Origin: Alphaproteobacteria bacterium
GTDB taxonomy: Bacteria; Pseudomonadota; Alphaproteobacteria; Acetobacterales; Acetobacteraceae
Direction of reading: 5' to 3'
Length of the DNA: 64,000 nt
Assembly (NCBI GenBank): GCA_026400815.1
Contig: JAPLOI010000063.1
Span: forward strand, 1 to 64,000
Below, piece by piece: positions 1-11,142 of this stretch (the first letter of the stretch is position 1; every line of letters begins with the position of its first letter). The position numbers were made by a program, and so were the translations under genes. The notes beneath the pieces were generated by a model that did not search any database, had not been told where the DNA came from, and worked only from the letters and a program-made list of their open reading frames with translations.

Positions 1-1109
<1,109 letters not shown>

Positions 1110-1113
1110 ACGC

Positions 1114-2133
1114 TTGCGCCTGATCGAGCCGCTGGGGCTGTTGCACGGCCCCGGCGCCTCTGAGGCGATCGAACGCCGCCTGGCCCTGCCCCTGGCAGGA
1201 GGCCCGGCGGCGTTTTCGCTGGCGCGGCTCGTGGGCGATGCACGCGGCATTGTGCTTGCCAACGCCATCCCGCCGGAGTTCGCCGAGGCCTGCGCTCGCG
1301 TCTGCGCCCCGCGCCCCGCCTTTGCCGGCCTGCCCGGGCGTGGCCCCTGGGTGATGGGCATCGTGAACGTCACGCCCGACAGCTTCAGCGATGGCGGAAG
1401 GCATTTCACCCTGGAAGCGGCGGTGGAAGCCGGCCTCGCCACGCGCGCCGCCGGGGCTGATTTGGTGGATATCGGCGGTGAGAGCACCCGCCCGGGCTCC
1501 GCCCCCGTCACGCCGGAGCAGGAACAGGCGCGCATCCTGCCGGTGATCGAGGCCCTGGCGCGCGAAGGCGTGGTGGTGTCGGTGGATACCCGCCATGCCG
1601 CGACGATGCGCGCCGCGCTGGAGGCCGGGGCGCGGGTGGTGAACGACGTCACCGCCCTGGCGCACGACCCGCTTGCCGCCGCGGTTGTGGCTGCGGCCCG
1701 CGCCCCCGTGGTGCTGATGCACATGCGCGGCACGCCCCAGACGATGATGGACCACGCCAGCTATGCTGACGTGGCCGCCGAGGTTACCGCCGAGTTGGCC
1801 CAGCGCGTGGCCGCCGCCGTGGCAGCCGGCATCGCGCCCGGGGATATCGCCGTCGATCCCGGCATCGGCTTCGCCAAGGACCACGCCCAGAACATCGAAT
1901 TGCTGGACCGAATGGCGATCCTGCATACTCTTGGCTGCACCGTGCTGGCCGGCGTTTCCCGCAAGCGCTTCATCGGGCACCTGACCGGCGAGGCCGTCGC
2001 CGCCCAGCGCGGGCCGGGTTCCCTGGCCGCGGCGCTGGCGGCATTGGACCGCGGCGCCGCCATCTTGCGCGTGCACGACGTGGCTGAAACCGTACAGGCC
2101 GTTCGCGTCTGGCGCGGCCTTAACGGGCGCTGA
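1114..2133 (+). CDS. folP: Dihydropteroate synthase
   Basis: Condenses 6-hydroxymethyl-dihydropterin pyrophosphate with p-aminobenzoate in folate synthesis. Family motifs are clear: [15 protein letters not shown], the GGESTRPGS loop, and a C-terminal GVSRKRFIG segment. I place the start at TTG 1114 (then RLIEPLGLL), because the in-frame ATG at 1078 lies inside ftsH. This gives about 339 residues, longer than the usual ~280, owing to an N-terminal extension of roughly 75 residues before the TIM barrel. It sits between ftsH and glmM, a common alphaproteobacterial order. Confidence 0.95.
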   Translation: MRLIEPLGLLHGPGASEAIERRLALPLAGGPAAFSLARLVGDARGIVLANAIPPEFAEACARVCAPRPAFAGLPGRGPWVMGIVNVTPDSFSDGGRHFTLEAAVEAGLATRAAGADLVDIGGESTRPGSAPVTPEQEQARILPVIEALAREGVVVSVDTRHAATMRAALEAGARVVNDVTALAHDPLAAAVVAAARAPVVLMHMRGTPQTMMDHASYADVAAEVTAELAQRVAAAVAAGIAPGDIAVDPGIGFAKDHAQNIELLDRMAILHTLGCTVLAGVSRKRFIGHLTGEAVAAQRGPGSLAAALAALDRGAAILRVHDVAETVQAVRVWRGLNGR

Positions 2134-2207
2134 GGGATGCCGGATACCAATCCGCGCCCGGGTGCGATACATCCACGCCAAATCTGGCACGGGGAGCGCG
2201 CGCCCGC

Positions 2208-3581
2208 ATGGACATGACACGTCGCCTGTTCGGCACCGACGGCATTCGCGGCACGGCCAATGCCGAGCCGATGACGGCCGAAACCGTCCTCCGCCTCGGC
2301 CAGGCCGCCGGCCTGCTGTTCACCCGTGGCGCCCACCGCCACCGCGTGGTGATCGGAAAGGACACGCGGCTTTCCGGCTACATGCTGGAACCTGCTTTGG
2401 TGGCAGGTTTCATCGGCTCCGGCATGGATGTGGTACTGGTCGGCCCGCTGCCCACGCCGGCCATTGCCATGCTCACCCGCAGCCTGCGCGCGGATCTCGG
2501 CGTGATGATCTCCGCCAGCCACAACACCTTCGAGGATAACGGCATCAAGCTGTTCGGCCCCGACGGGTTCAAGTTGAGCGACGCCACGGAGGCGGAGATC
2601 GAGCAGATGATGGAATCCAACCTCGCCGCCCGCATGGCAGGCGCGCGCAAGCTCGGCCGCGCCAGCCGCATGGAGGATGCCGGCGGGCGCTACATCGAGT
2701 TCGCCAAGAACACCTTCCCCCGCGGCTTGCGGCTCGATGGCATGAAGATCGTCGTCGATTGCGCCCATGGCGCCGCCTACAAGGTGGCACCCACCGTGCT
2801 GTGGGAACTCGGCGCGGAAGTGATCCGCGTCGGCGTGGCGCCCGATGGGTTCAACATCAACCGCGATTGCGGCTCCACCGTGCCCAACTTCCTCACCGGC
2901 GAGGTGCGCCGCCATGGTGCCGATCTCGGCATGGCGCTGGATGGCGATGCGGACCGGGTGATTTTGTCGGACGAACGCGGCCAGATCATCGATGGCGACC
3001 AGATCCTGGCGCTGATGGCCCGCTCCTGGCAGCAATCCGGCCAGCTGCGCGGCGGCGGCATCGTGGCCACGGTGATGTCCAATCTCGGGCTGGAGAAGTT
3101 CCTGGAGGGGCAGGGCCTGGCGCTGCACCGCACCCAGGTCGGCGACCGCTACGTGATGGAGAAGATGCGGGCGGACGGGCTGAACGTGGGCGGCGAGCAA
3201 TCCGGCCACATGATCCTGTCGGACTACGCCACCACCGGCGATGGGCTGCTGGCCGCGCTGCAGGTGCTGGCGGTGCTGGTGGAACAGCGCCGCCCGGCCA
3301 GCGAGGTGTGCCGCGTGTTCCAGCGCTGGCCGCAGAAGCTGCGCAGCGTGCGCTTTACCGGCGAATCGCCGCTGGAGGCGCCGGATGTGCAACGCGCCAT
3401 TGCCGCGGCGGAGGCAAGGCTGTCCGGCCAGGGCCGCCTGCTGATCCGCAAGAGCGGCACGGAGCCGGTGATCCGCGTGATGGCGGAAGCCGAGGACGAG
3501 GCGCTGGTGGAGCGGGAGGTGGATGATCTCTGCGCCGTGATCGGCCAGGCCGTGAAGCTCTCCGCCCAGGGCGCCACATGA
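2208..3581 (+). CDS. glmM: Phosphoglucosamine mutase
   Basis: Interconverts glucosamine-6-phosphate and glucosamine-1-phosphate for UDP-GlcNAc, hence peptidoglycan and LPS. Seen: N-terminal [14 protein letters not shown], the catalytic phosphoserine loop [12 protein letters not shown], the metal-binding loop DGDADR, and the C-terminal phosphate loop [15 protein letters not shown]. The length of 457 aa fits the family; an in-frame ATG two codons later (2214) is an equally plausible start. Its stop overlaps the thiD start (ATGA), so translation is probably coupled. Confidence 0.97.
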   Translation: MDMTRRLFGTDGIRGTANAEPMTAETVLRLGQAAGLLFTRGAHRHRVVIGKDTRLSGYMLEPALVAGFIGSGMDVVLVGPLPTPAIAMLTRSLRADLGVMISASHNTFEDNGIKLFGPDGFKLSDATEAEIEQMMESNLAARMAGARKLGRASRMEDAGGRYIEFAKNTFPRGLRLDGMKIVVDCAHGAAYKVAPTVLWELGAEVIRVGVAPDGFNINRDCGSTVPNFLTGEVRRHGADLGMALDGDADRVILSDERGQIIDGDQILALMARSWQQSGQLRGGGIVATVMSNLGLEKFLEGQGLALHRTQVGDRYVMEKMRADGLNVGGEQSGHMILSDYATTGDGLLAALQVLAVLVEQRRPASEVCRVFQRWPQKLRSVRFTGESPLEAPDVQRAIAAAEARLSGQGRLLIRKSGTEPVIRVMAEAEDEALVEREVDDLCAVIGQAVKLSAQGAT

Positions 3582-4381
3582 AGGGCCGCGTTCTCATCAT
3601 CGCCGGCTCCGATTCCGGTGGCGGCGCGGGCATCCAGGCTGACATCAAGGCCGTGACGGCGCTTGATGGCTTTGCGATGACGGCGATCACGGCACTCACG
3701 GCGCAGAACACGCTGGGCGTGCAGGGCGTATTCCCGGTGCCGCTGGATTTCCTGCGCCTTCAGATCAGCAGCGTGGTGGATGATCTCGGCGTGGATGCGG
3801 TGAAGACCGGCATGCTCGGCGATGCCGCCACGATCGACGTGGTGGCCGCGGCGCTCGATGGCCTGCCCGGCGTGCCCGTGGTGGTCGATCCCGTGATGGT
3901 GGCCAAGGGCGGCCACAAGCTGCTGCTGGACGAGGCGGTGGCCCATCTGCGCCGCGTGATGCTGCCGCGCGCCACCGTGCTGACCCCGAACCTGCCGGAA
4001 GCCGAACTCCTGGCCGGCATGAAGATCGCCAGCGAGGCCGACATGCGCCAGGCGGCGCACCTGCTGCTGAGCTTCGGCACCCCCGCAGTGCTGCTGAAGG
4101 GCGGGCATCTCGACAGCCCCGACGTGGTGGACCTGCTGGTGACGGCCGAGGGCGTGCAGGAATTCCGCTCCGCCCGCCTGCACACCCGCCACACCCACGG
4201 CACCGGCTGCACGCTGGCCAGCGCGATCGCGGCCGGGCTGGCGCAGGGCATGGCGCTTGCGGCGGCGGTGGATCGCGCGCGGCGCTACGTGCATCGCGCG
4301 ATTACCTCCGCGCCGGGCTATGGCGGCGGGCACGGGCCGCTCGATCATGCCAACACGGTGGATCTCTCCCGCCTCGGTTGA
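3578..4381 (+). CDS. thiD: Hydroxymethylpyrimidine/phosphomethylpyrimidine kinase
   Basis: Phosphorylates HMP and HMP-phosphate in thiamine synthesis. Ribokinase-fold motifs: [19 protein letters not shown] near the N-terminus, [11 protein letters not shown] in the middle, and the anion-hole motif [15 protein letters not shown] near the C-terminus. 267 aa, standard length. It overlaps glmM by four bases. No other thiamine gene and no room for a TPP riboswitch is present, so expression probably follows the upstream operon. Confidence 0.96.
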   Translation: MKGRVLIIAGSDSGGGAGIQADIKAVTALDGFAMTAITALTAQNTLGVQGVFPVPLDFLRLQISSVVDDLGVDAVKTGMLGDAATIDVVAAALDGLPGVPVVVDPVMVAKGGHKLLLDEAVAHLRRVMLPRATVLTPNLPEAELLAGMKIASEADMRQAAHLLLSFGTPAVLLKGGHLDSPDVVDLLVTAEGVQEFRSARLHTRHTHGTGCTLASAIAAGLAQGMALAAAVDRARRYVHRAITSAPGYGGGHGPLDHANTVDLSRLG

Positions 4382-4424
4382 TGTTGCGCTGCAGCACCTG
4401 ATGCGCTAGTACGGTGTTGGGCCA

Positions 4425-4463
4425 CGCCCCCCCACCGGGGCGCTTCTGTTCTGAAAGGGACAG
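4425..4463 (+). promoter_or_regulatory. Two-hairpin leader in front of serC
   Basis: Two adjacent stem-loops lie in the 86-base gap before serC. Stem 1 is CGCCCC (4425-4430) with GGGGCG (4437-4442). Stem 2 is CTGTTC (4446-4451) with GGACAG (4458-4463), including one G-U pair, and its loop and 3' arm hold the likely Shine-Dalgarno AAAGGGA. The second hairpin could therefore control ribosome access. A serC leader RNA motif is known upstream of serC in alphaproteobacteria; that this is the same motif is my inference and has not been checked against its model. Confidence 0.5.
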
Positions 4464-4467
4464 CATC

Positions 4468-5646
4468 ATGGATGCTTCCGCTGCCGCGGCACCGCCGCGC
4501 GTGCCTGCCGTTCGTCCGGCAAATCCCGATTTCTCCTCCGGCCCCTGCGCCAAGCGACCAGGGTTTTCCCTGGTTGCATTGGAAGGCGCGCTGCTGGGCC
4601 GCAGCCATCGTGCCAAGGCGCCCAAGGCCAGGCTCGCCGAGGTGATCGACCGCTCGAAGGCGATCCTCGGCATGCCCGCGGAGTGGCGCCTGGGCATCGT
4701 CCCGGCCAGCGACACCGGCGCCGTGGAGATGGCGCTGTGGTCCCTGCTTGGCCCGCGCCCCGTCGATATCCTTGCCTTCGAGAGCTTCTCCGAGACCTGG
4801 GCCGACGACGTGGTGAAGCAGCTTCGCCTCGCCGATGCCCGCGTGTTGAAGGCCGGCTACGGCGCGCTGCCGGATCTCACGCAGGTGAACAAGGCGCACG
4901 ACCTCGTCTTCGCCTGGAACGGCACCACCTCCGGCGTGCGCGTGCCCAATGCCGATTTCATCGCCGCGGATCGCGAGGGGCTGGTGATCTGCGACGCCAC
5001 CTCGGCCGCCTTCGCCATGCGGCTGGACTGGGCGAAACTCGATGTCGTCACCTGGTCCTGGCAGAAGGTGCTGGGCGGCGAGGGGGCGCACGGCATGCTG
5101 GCGCTGTCCCCGCGCGCCGTGGCACGGCTGGAAAGCCACACGCCGTTCTGGCCGATGCCGAAGATCTTCCGCCTCACTTCCAAGGGCAAGATCTCCGAAG
5201 GCATCTTCAAGGGCGAGACGATCAACACGCCTTCCATGCTCTGCGTGGAGGATGCGCTTGATGGCCTGCGCTGGGCCGAGGGCGCCGGCGGGCTCGATGG
5301 GCTGGTGGCGCGCAGCGAGGCCAACCTCGCCGCGGTGCGCGATTGGGTGGCGGCAAGCGAGTGGGCGGCGTTCCTGGCCGAGGATGCGGCCACCACCTCC
5401 TGCACCTCGATCTGCTTGAAGATCACCTCGCCCTGGTTCACCGCGCTGGCGCCCGAGGCGCAGGCGGAGGCGGCGAAGCAGATCGCGGCATTGCTGGAAA
5501 AGCAGGGTGTTGCCAACGATATCGGCGCCTATCGCGATGCGCCGCCGGGCCTGCGCATCTGGGGCGGGGCGACGGTGGAAACCAGCGACATCAAGGCGCT
5601 GCTGCCGTGGCTGGACTGGGCGTATGAGACGGTAAAGGGGGCTTGA
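4468..5646 (+). CDS. serC: Phosphoserine aminotransferase
   Basis: PLP enzyme converting 3-phosphohydroxypyruvate to phosphoserine, the second step of serine synthesis; it can also serve pyridoxal phosphate synthesis. 392 aa from ATG 4468, which has AAAGGGA upstream. Seen: the N-terminal [29 protein letters not shown], the aspartate of ICDATSAAF, and the PLP lysine in [12 protein letters not shown]. It looks like the long alphaproteobacterial SerC type. It is followed at once by serA, so the pair forms an operon. Confidence 0.95.
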   Translation: MDASAAAAPPRVPAVRPANPDFSSGPCAKRPGFSLVALEGALLGRSHRAKAPKARLAEVIDRSKAILGMPAEWRLGIVPASDTGAVEMALWSLLGPRPVDILAFESFSETWADDVVKQLRLADARVLKAGYGALPDLTQVNKAHDLVFAWNGTTSGVRVPNADFIAADREGLVICDATSAAFAMRLDWAKLDVVTWSWQKVLGGEGAHGMLALSPRAVARLESHTPFWPMPKIFRLTSKGKISEGIFKGETINTPSMLCVEDALDGLRWAEGAGGLDGLVARSEANLAAVRDWVAASEWAAFLAEDAATTSCTSICLKITSPWFTALAPEAQAEAAKQIAALLEKQGVANDIGAYRDAPPGLRIWGGATVETSDIKALLPWLDWAYETVKGA

Positions 5647-5651
5647 GTTCG

Positions 5652-7238
5652 ATGCCGAAGGTTCTGATCTCCGACAAGCTCTCCCCCGCCGCCGTGGCGA
5701 TCTTCCGCAGCCGCGGGATCGAGGCGGATGTGAAGACCGGCCTCTCGCCCGCCGAGCTGCGCGCCATCATCGGCGAGTACGACGGGCTGGCGATCCGCTC
5801 CGCCACCAAGGTCACGCGCGAAGTGCTTGAGGTTGCTCCCAACCTCAAGGTGGTCGGCCGCGCCGGGATCGGCGTGGACAATGTGGATGTGAAATCCGCC
5901 ACCGCCGCCGGCGTGGTGGTGATGAACACGCCCTACGGCAATGCCATCACCACCGCCGAGCACGCCATCGCGATGATGTTCGCCCTCGCCCGCCAGATCC
6001 CGGAGGCGAGTGCTTCCACAAAATCCGGCAAGTGGGAGAAGAACCGCTTCATGGGTGTGGAGCTCACCGGCAAGACGCTCGGGCTGATCGGCTGCGGCAA
6101 TATCGGCTCCATCGTGGCCGATCGCGCCATCGGGCTGCGCATGCGGGTGATCGCCTACGACCCGTATCTCACGGAAAAGCGGGCGCTCGATCTCGGGGTG
6201 GAGAAGGTGGAGCTGGACGAGCTGCTGTCCCGGGCGGAGGTCATCACGCTGCACACGCCGCTGACCGAAGCCACCCGCAACATCCTTTCGGCGGAGGCAC
6301 TGGCCAAGGCGAAGAAGGGCGTGCGCATCATCAACTGCGCCCGCGGCGGGTTGCTGGACGAGGCGGCGCTGGCCGAGGCGCTGAAATCCGGCCAGGTCGC
6401 CGGGGCGGCTTTGGATGTGTTCGAGACGGAGCCAGCGACCGACAGCCCGCTGTTCGGGCTGGAGAACGTGGTCTGCACCCCGCATCTGGGTGCGGCGACG
6501 GCGGAGGCGCAGGAGAACGTGGCGCTGCAGATCGCCGAGCAGATGAGCGATTTTTTGCTCACCGGCGCGGTGGCCAATGCGATCAACATGCCCAGCGTCT
6601 CCGCCGAGGATGCGCCACGGCTCAAGCCCTACATGGAGCTGTGTCGCCTGCTGGGCGGCTTTGCCGGGCAGCTGACGCAGTCGCGCGACGGGGTGCTGCG
6701 CCGCGTGACGATCGAGTACGAGGGACAGGTGGCGCAGCTGAACCAGCGGCCGCTCTCGGCGGCGGTGCTGGCCGGGCTGCTTTCGCCGGTGATGCACGGG
6801 GCCAATATGGTCAACGCGCCGATCCTCGCCCGCGAGCGCGGCATCGACGTGGCCGAGACGGTGCATGACCGGCCGAGCGAGTACCAGACGCTGGTGCGCG
6901 TGACGGTGACGACGGACGAGAGCACCCGCACTGTGGCCGGCACGCTGTTTGCGGGATCCAAGCCTAGGATCGTGGAGATCAAGGGCATCCGGGTGGAGGC
7001 CGATTTCGGGCGGCACATGCTGTACGTCACCAACCACGACAAGCCCGGCTTCATTGGCCGCTTCGGCGCCACGCTGGCCGGGGCGGGGATCAACATCGCC
7101 ACCTTCCATCTCGGCCGTGCCGAAGCCGGCGGCGATGCGATCTGCCTGGTCTCCGTGGATGAGCGGGTGCCGGACGATGTGCTTGCGATGGTGCGTACCT
7201 TGCCGCTGGTTGTGCAGGCGACGTCGCTCGAGTTCTGA
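5652..7238 (+). CDS. serA: D-3-phosphoglycerate dehydrogenase
   Basis: NAD-dependent oxidation of 3-phosphoglycerate, the first step of serine synthesis. 528 aa from ATG 5652 (a TTG at 5643, overlapping the serC stop, is an alternative). Domains in order: substrate/NAD-binding dehydrogenase ([12 protein letters not shown], Rossmann loop [10 protein letters not shown], catalytic-region His in TPHLGAAT), an intervening domain from about residue 320, and a C-terminal ACT domain (from about 455) that usually senses serine. Long-type SerA. Operon with serC. Confidence 0.97.
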   Translation: MPKVLISDKLSPAAVAIFRSRGIEADVKTGLSPAELRAIIGEYDGLAIRSATKVTREVLEVAPNLKVVGRAGIGVDNVDVKSATAAGVVVMNTPYGNAITTAEHAIAMMFALARQIPEASASTKSGKWEKNRFMGVELTGKTLGLIGCGNIGSIVADRAIGLRMRVIAYDPYLTEKRALDLGVEKVELDELLSRAEVITLHTPLTEATRNILSAEALAKAKKGVRIINCARGGLLDEAALAEALKSGQVAGAALDVFETEPATDSPLFGLENVVCTPHLGAATAEAQENVALQIAEQMSDFLLTGAVANAINMPSVSAEDAPRLKPYMELCRLLGGFAGQLTQSRDGVLRRVTIEYEGQVAQLNQRPLSAAVLAGLLSPVMHGANMVNAPILARERGIDVAETVHDRPSEYQTLVRVTVTTDESTRTVAGTLFAGSKPRIVEIKGIRVEADFGRHMLYVTNHDKPGFIGRFGATLAGAGINIATFHLGRAEAGGDAICLVSVDERVPDDVLAMVRTLPLVVQATSLEF

Positions 7239-7300
7239 GCGTTCTCGACAGGGCCTGCCCGGGCATGGGAAACCGGGGGGCCTGATCGAGGAGACCCGCC

Positions 7301-9622
7301 ATGAGCCCCGATGGAACCGCCGCACGGAATGCCTTCGGCCAGCCGATCCGCCGCAAGGAGGATCTGCGGCTGCTGCTGGGGCAGGGCAAGTTCACGGCGG
7401 ACCTGCTGCTTCCGGGCATGGCGCATGCGGTGATGATCCGCAGCCCGCATGCCCATGCGGCGATTCTCCGTATCGATGCCTCGGCCGCGCTGGCGCTGCC
7501 GGGGGTGCTCGCGGTGCTGACCGGCGAGGATTATGCCGCCGATGGGCTGGGCGGCATTTCGCCGGGCGGCCCGCTGATCCGGCTGCCGGGCACGCCGGCG
7601 GACCAGGGTTTCCTGTTCCGGCCGGAGCATCCGGCGCTGGCGCGGGGGCGGGTGCGCTATGTCGGCGAGACGGTGGCCGTGGTGGTGGCCGAGAGCGAGG
7701 TGCTTGCGCGCGATGCGGCCGAGATGGTGGTGGTGGAATACGACCCGCTGCCTGCGGTGACGGGTACGGCCGAGGCGGTGGCGCCGGGGGCGCCGGTGGT
7801 GTGGGACGAGGCGCCGGGGAATGCCTGCTTCCACTGGCAGGCCGGCGATGCCGCGGCGGTGGAGGCGGCGTTCGCCAAGGCGGCGCATGTGGTGAAGCTC
7901 GATACGCTGAACAATCGCATCCATGTCGCTTCCATGGAGACGCGGGCGGCGATCGGCGCGTTTGCCGATGGGCGCTACACGCTCGCCACCGGCACGCAGA
8001 TGCCGCACGGGCTGAAGGAGGCGCTGGCGGACGAGGTGTTCCGCATTCCGCGCGACCAAATTCGCGTGACGGTGGCCGATGTGGGCGGCAGCTTCGGCAT
8101 CAAGAACGCGCTGTATCCGGAGCAGATTCTGGTTCTGTGGGCGGCGAAGCGGGTGGGCCGCCAGGTGGCGTGGATCGGGGAGCGGAGCGACGGGTTCCTG
8201 ACCGACTACCATGCGCGGGACAACGTGTATTCCGCGGAGTTGGCGCTGGATGCCGAGTATCGCTTCCTTGGGTTGCGGGTAACGTCCGTGGCGGCGATCG
8301 GGGCGTATCTGGCGCCGAAGGGGCAGCTTTCTCCCACCGCCAATACGCCGGCGCTGGCCGGGGTGTACCGGTTGCCGGCGATCCATGTGCAGGTGACCGG
8401 GGCGTTCAGCCATACCTCCCCGACCGAGGTGTATCGCGGGGCGGGGCGGCCGGAATCGGTCTATCTGCTGGAGCGCACGGTGGATCATGCGGCCCAGGTG
8501 CTGGGGATCGACCGGCTGGAACTGCGGCGGCGGAACATGCTGCGGCCGGAGGAGTATCCGTATCGTACGGCGCTGGGGCTGAACTACGACAGCGGCGATT
8601 TTCCGCGGATGATCGATACCGCGCTGGAACGCGCGGACTACGCGGGATTTCCGGCGCGGCGGGATGCGGCGGCGGCGCGGGGGATGCTGCGTGGCATTGG
8701 CTGGGCGCATTACTGCGAGCGGGTGGCGGGAAGCTGGGGCGAGAATGCCTGGCTGGAGCTGCGCCCGGATGGGCGGGTGACGGCGCTGCTGGGCTCCATG
8801 TCCAACGGCCAGGGGCATGAGACGGCCTATGCGCAGCTGATCGCGGACCAGCTGGGCGTGGATTTCGACGATATCGATGTGATCCAGGGGGATACGGACC
8901 GGATCCCCTCGGGGCATGGGACTGGCGGGTCGGCTTCGATCCCGATTTCCAGCGTGGCGCTGCGCGAGGCTTCCAACGACCTGATCGCCAAGGCGCTGCC
9001 GCTGGCGGCGGGTGCGCTGGAGGTGGCGGCGGTGGATGTGGCGTTCGAGGATGGCGCGTATCGGATTGTCGGCACGGATCGGCGGGTGACGCTTTCGAGC
9101 GTGGCGGGGCGCCTGCCGGCGGATGCGATGCTGGGTGGCACCGGTGCCTGGACGCCGAGCGGGCCGACCTTTCCGAACGGGTGCCATGTGGCGGAGGTGG
9201 AGATCGACCCGGAGACCGGGGCATGGACGCTGGAGCGCTACACCATGCTGCATGATTTCGGCCGGGTGCTGAACCCGATGATGCTGGAAGGGCAGCTGCA
9301 GGGCGGGGTGGCGCAGGGGATCGGGCAGGCGGCGATGGAGCGGGTGGTCTATGACCCCGAGAGCGGGCAGATGCTCAGCGGGTCCATGATGGACTACCAG
9401 ATCCCGCGGGCCGACGAGTTGCCGCCGATGACGCTGGAGACGCTGCCGACCAATGCGCCGACGCATCCGCTGGGCATCAAGGGCTGCGGCGAGGCGGGTG
9501 CGGCCGGCGGGGCGCCGGCGGTGATGAATGCGCTGATGGATGCGATTTCCCGGGCCGGCGGTGGGCTGCTGGACATGCCGGCAACGCCGGAGCGGGTGTG
9601 GCGGGCCTTGCGGGGCGGGTAG
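7301..9622 (+). CDS. Molybdenum hydroxylase large subunit (xanthine dehydrogenase / CoxL-like)
   Basis: Catalytic molybdopterin subunit of an aerobic CO-dehydrogenase/xanthine-oxidase type enzyme. 773 aa. The N-terminal hammerhead domain begins FGQPIRRKEDLRLLLGQGKF; the Mo-binding part has DVGGSFGIKN, then VYRGAGRPE near residue 376, GTGGSAS and GCGEAGAAGG near the C-terminus. The loop VYRGAGR matches form II CoxL-like enzymes and not the AYXCSFR of true CO dehydrogenase, so CO is unlikely to be the substrate. The usual FAD (medium) and 2Fe-2S (small) subunits are not next to it. Substrate unknown. Confidence 0.88.
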   Translation: MSPDGTAARNAFGQPIRRKEDLRLLLGQGKFTADLLLPGMAHAVMIRSPHAHAAILRIDASAALALPGVLAVLTGEDYAADGLGGISPGGPLIRLPGTPADQGFLFRPEHPALARGRVRYVGETVAVVVAESEVLARDAAEMVVVEYDPLPAVTGTAEAVAPGAPVVWDEAPGNACFHWQAGDAAAVEAAFAKAAHVVKLDTLNNRIHVASMETRAAIGAFADGRYTLATGTQMPHGLKEALADEVFRIPRDQIRVTVADVGGSFGIKNALYPEQILVLWAAKRVGRQVAWIGERSDGFLTDYHARDNVYSAELALDAEYRFLGLRVTSVAAIGAYLAPKGQLSPTANTPALAGVYRLPAIHVQVTGAFSHTSPTEVYRGAGRPESVYLLERTVDHAAQVLGIDRLELRRRNMLRPEEYPYRTALGLNYDSGDFPRMIDTALERADYAGFPARRDAAAARGMLRGIGWAHYCERVAGSWGENAWLELRPDGRVTALLGSMSNGQGHETAYAQLIADQLGVDFDDIDVIQGDTDRIPSGHGTGGSASIPISSVALREASNDLIAKALPLAAGALEVAAVDVAFEDGAYRIVGTDRRVTLSSVAGRLPADAMLGGTGAWTPSGPTFPNGCHVAEVEIDPETGAWTLERYTMLHDFGRVLNPMMLEGQLQGGVAQGIGQAAMERVVYDPESGQMLSGSMMDYQIPRADELPPMTLETLPTNAPTHPLGIKGCGEAGAAGGAPAVMNALMDAISRAGGGLLDMPATPERVWRALRGG

Positions 9623-9651
9623 GCCGCCCGATCAAGAATCGTAACTGACCG

Positions 9652-9686
9652 GCACCTTTCCATTTTCTTACGGAATGGAAAGGTGC
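9652..9686. repeat. Perfect 13-bp inverted repeat before the MFS gene
   Basis: GCACCTTTCCATT (9652-9664) is followed after nine bases by its exact reverse complement (9674-9686), 30 bases past the stop of the molybdenum hydroxylase gene and 65 bases before the MFS start. There is no T-run on either strand, so a classic terminator is doubtful. It could be an operator or a stem-loop protecting the upstream mRNA 3' end. Confidence 0.7.
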
Positions 9687-9750
9687 AGTATCGCCCCTGA
9701 CGGAACCTGCCGGCAAAAGAATCGGCGGGGCGTCGGAAGGGGAAACGAGG

Positions 9751-11142
9751 ATGAGCACGACGACGGCGGATACGCCGGTGGGCGGCGCTACGGCCGGCTC
9801 CGGTCCACTCGAACAGAAACACATGCAGAGCGCGGCCTATCGCGCGGTGGCGGCTGAAGGCGGGCCGATCACCAAGACCCACTGGCACATTGCCAGTGCG
9901 AACTTCCTCGGCTGGGGGTTCGATGGGATGGATGGGGTGATCTTCGCCCTGATCACGCCGCTGATCATCAAGGATTTCGGGCTGACGATTCCCGAATGGC
10001 GCTCCGGGGTGCAGATCTGGCTGTTTATCGGCATTGCCGGGCTGTATTTCTGGCCCTGGCTGGCGGATCGCTATGGGCGGCGGACGCTGCTGGCGTTGAA
10101 CATCCTCATGTTCTCCCTGCTGATGCCGGTGGTGGCGTTGTCGCCTACCTTTGCGGCGTTCATCGCGGCGCGGTCGGCGGTGGGGTTTGCCTTGAATGGC
10201 GAATGGTCGCTGGGCTCGATGCTGGTGGCGGAAACCTGGCCGCCGCAGTATCGCGGGCGGGTGATCGGTATCAACCGGGCGGCGTGGTGCCTCGGTGCCT
10301 CCCTGGCCGGGGCGATTACCGGGATTGTCGCCGCGCAATGGGGCTGGCGGTTCGCGGTGATGGTGCCGGGCGTGATTGCGCTGCTGGCGATCTACGTTCG
10401 CGCCACCTGCCCTGAATCGCCGTATTGGGTGAAGGCGCAGGACCGCAAGACACGCATCCGGCAGACCCTGGCCAAGGGCGGGCACATCAACGCGGCGGAC
10501 GAGGCCTGGTATTCCAAGGCGGGCAAGGTGGGCATCGCGCAGGTGTTCGCGCCGGACGTGCTGCCGGCGACGCTGGTGGCGCTGTTCGTGACCATCTGCT
10601 CCTGCTGCATCTTCGGCACGGTGGGCACCTGGATGCCGCTGTACCTGGCGACCGAGAAGAAATGGTCGACCGTGGAGTTCAGCAGCTTCTACGTGGCCTG
10701 GGGCATCGCCGGGTTCTTCGGGCTGTGGCTTTCGGGCTGGCTGGCCGACAAGGTGGGCCGGCGGATCGGCTTCGTGGTGTGCCTGCTGGAAGGGGCGCTG
10801 TTCCTGACGCTGTGGGTGTATGCCGAGAGCCGCGAGGCGCTGTGGATCTACGGCATGCTGTGGAGCTTCGGGTTCCTGGGCTTCTGGGCGCCGAGCACGA
10901 TCTTGACCAGCGAGATCTTCCCGACGCGCATCCGCGGGGCAGGGAACGGGGTGGTTTGGGCGATCGGCTATTTCGTGGGCTTCGTGCTGTGGCCGTTCGT
11001 GACGGTGGCGCTGCAGCAATCCACGGGATCCTTCGCGGTGGCGTTCCTGTGCATCCCGGTCTTCATGGTGCTGATGGCGCTGGGCGTATGGCTGATGGTG
11101 CCGGAGCATGCGGGCAAGGAGCTGAATACGATCAGCGAATAG
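9751..11142 (+). CDS. MFS transporter, aromatic-acid/sugar-porter-like
   Basis: 463 aa with about 12 hydrophobic segments after a ~45-residue polar N-terminus. MFS signatures: the loop 2-3 motif LADRYGRRTLLAL, its repeat in the second half LADKVGRRIGFV, and loop motif WPPQYRGRVIG. PESPYWV in the central loop and IFPTRIRGAGNGV later resemble the AAHS and sugar porter families, which import aromatic acids or other small organic anions with protons. The substrate cannot be told. A hairpin terminator follows. Confidence 0.88.
   Translation: MSTTTADTPVGGATAGSGPLEQKHMQSAAYRAVAAEGGPITKTHWHIASANFLGWGFDGMDGVIFALITPLIIKDFGLTIPEWRSGVQIWLFIGIAGLYFWPWLADRYGRRTLLALNILMFSLLMPVVALSPTFAAFIAARSAVGFALNGEWSLGSMLVAETWPPQYRGRVIGINRAAWCLGASLAGAITGIVAAQWGWRFAVMVPGVIALLAIYVRATCPESPYWVKAQDRKTRIRQTLAKGGHINAADEAWYSKAGKVGIAQVFAPDVLPATLVALFVTICSCCIFGTVGTWMPLYLATEKKWSTVEFSSFYVAWGIAGFFGLWLSGWLADKVGRRIGFVVCLLEGALFLTLWVYAESREALWIYGMLWSFGFLGFWAPSTILTSEIFPTRIRGAGNGVVWAIGYFVGFVLWPFVTVALQQSTGSFAVAFLCIPVFMVLMALGVWLMVPEHAGKELNTISE

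Noticed and set aside
6629-9466. 945-codon open frame on the - strand
   Set aside because: Runs antisense through serA and the molybdenum hydroxylase gene; low-complexity His/Arg/Pro composition and no recognisable domain. A GC-rich shadow frame.
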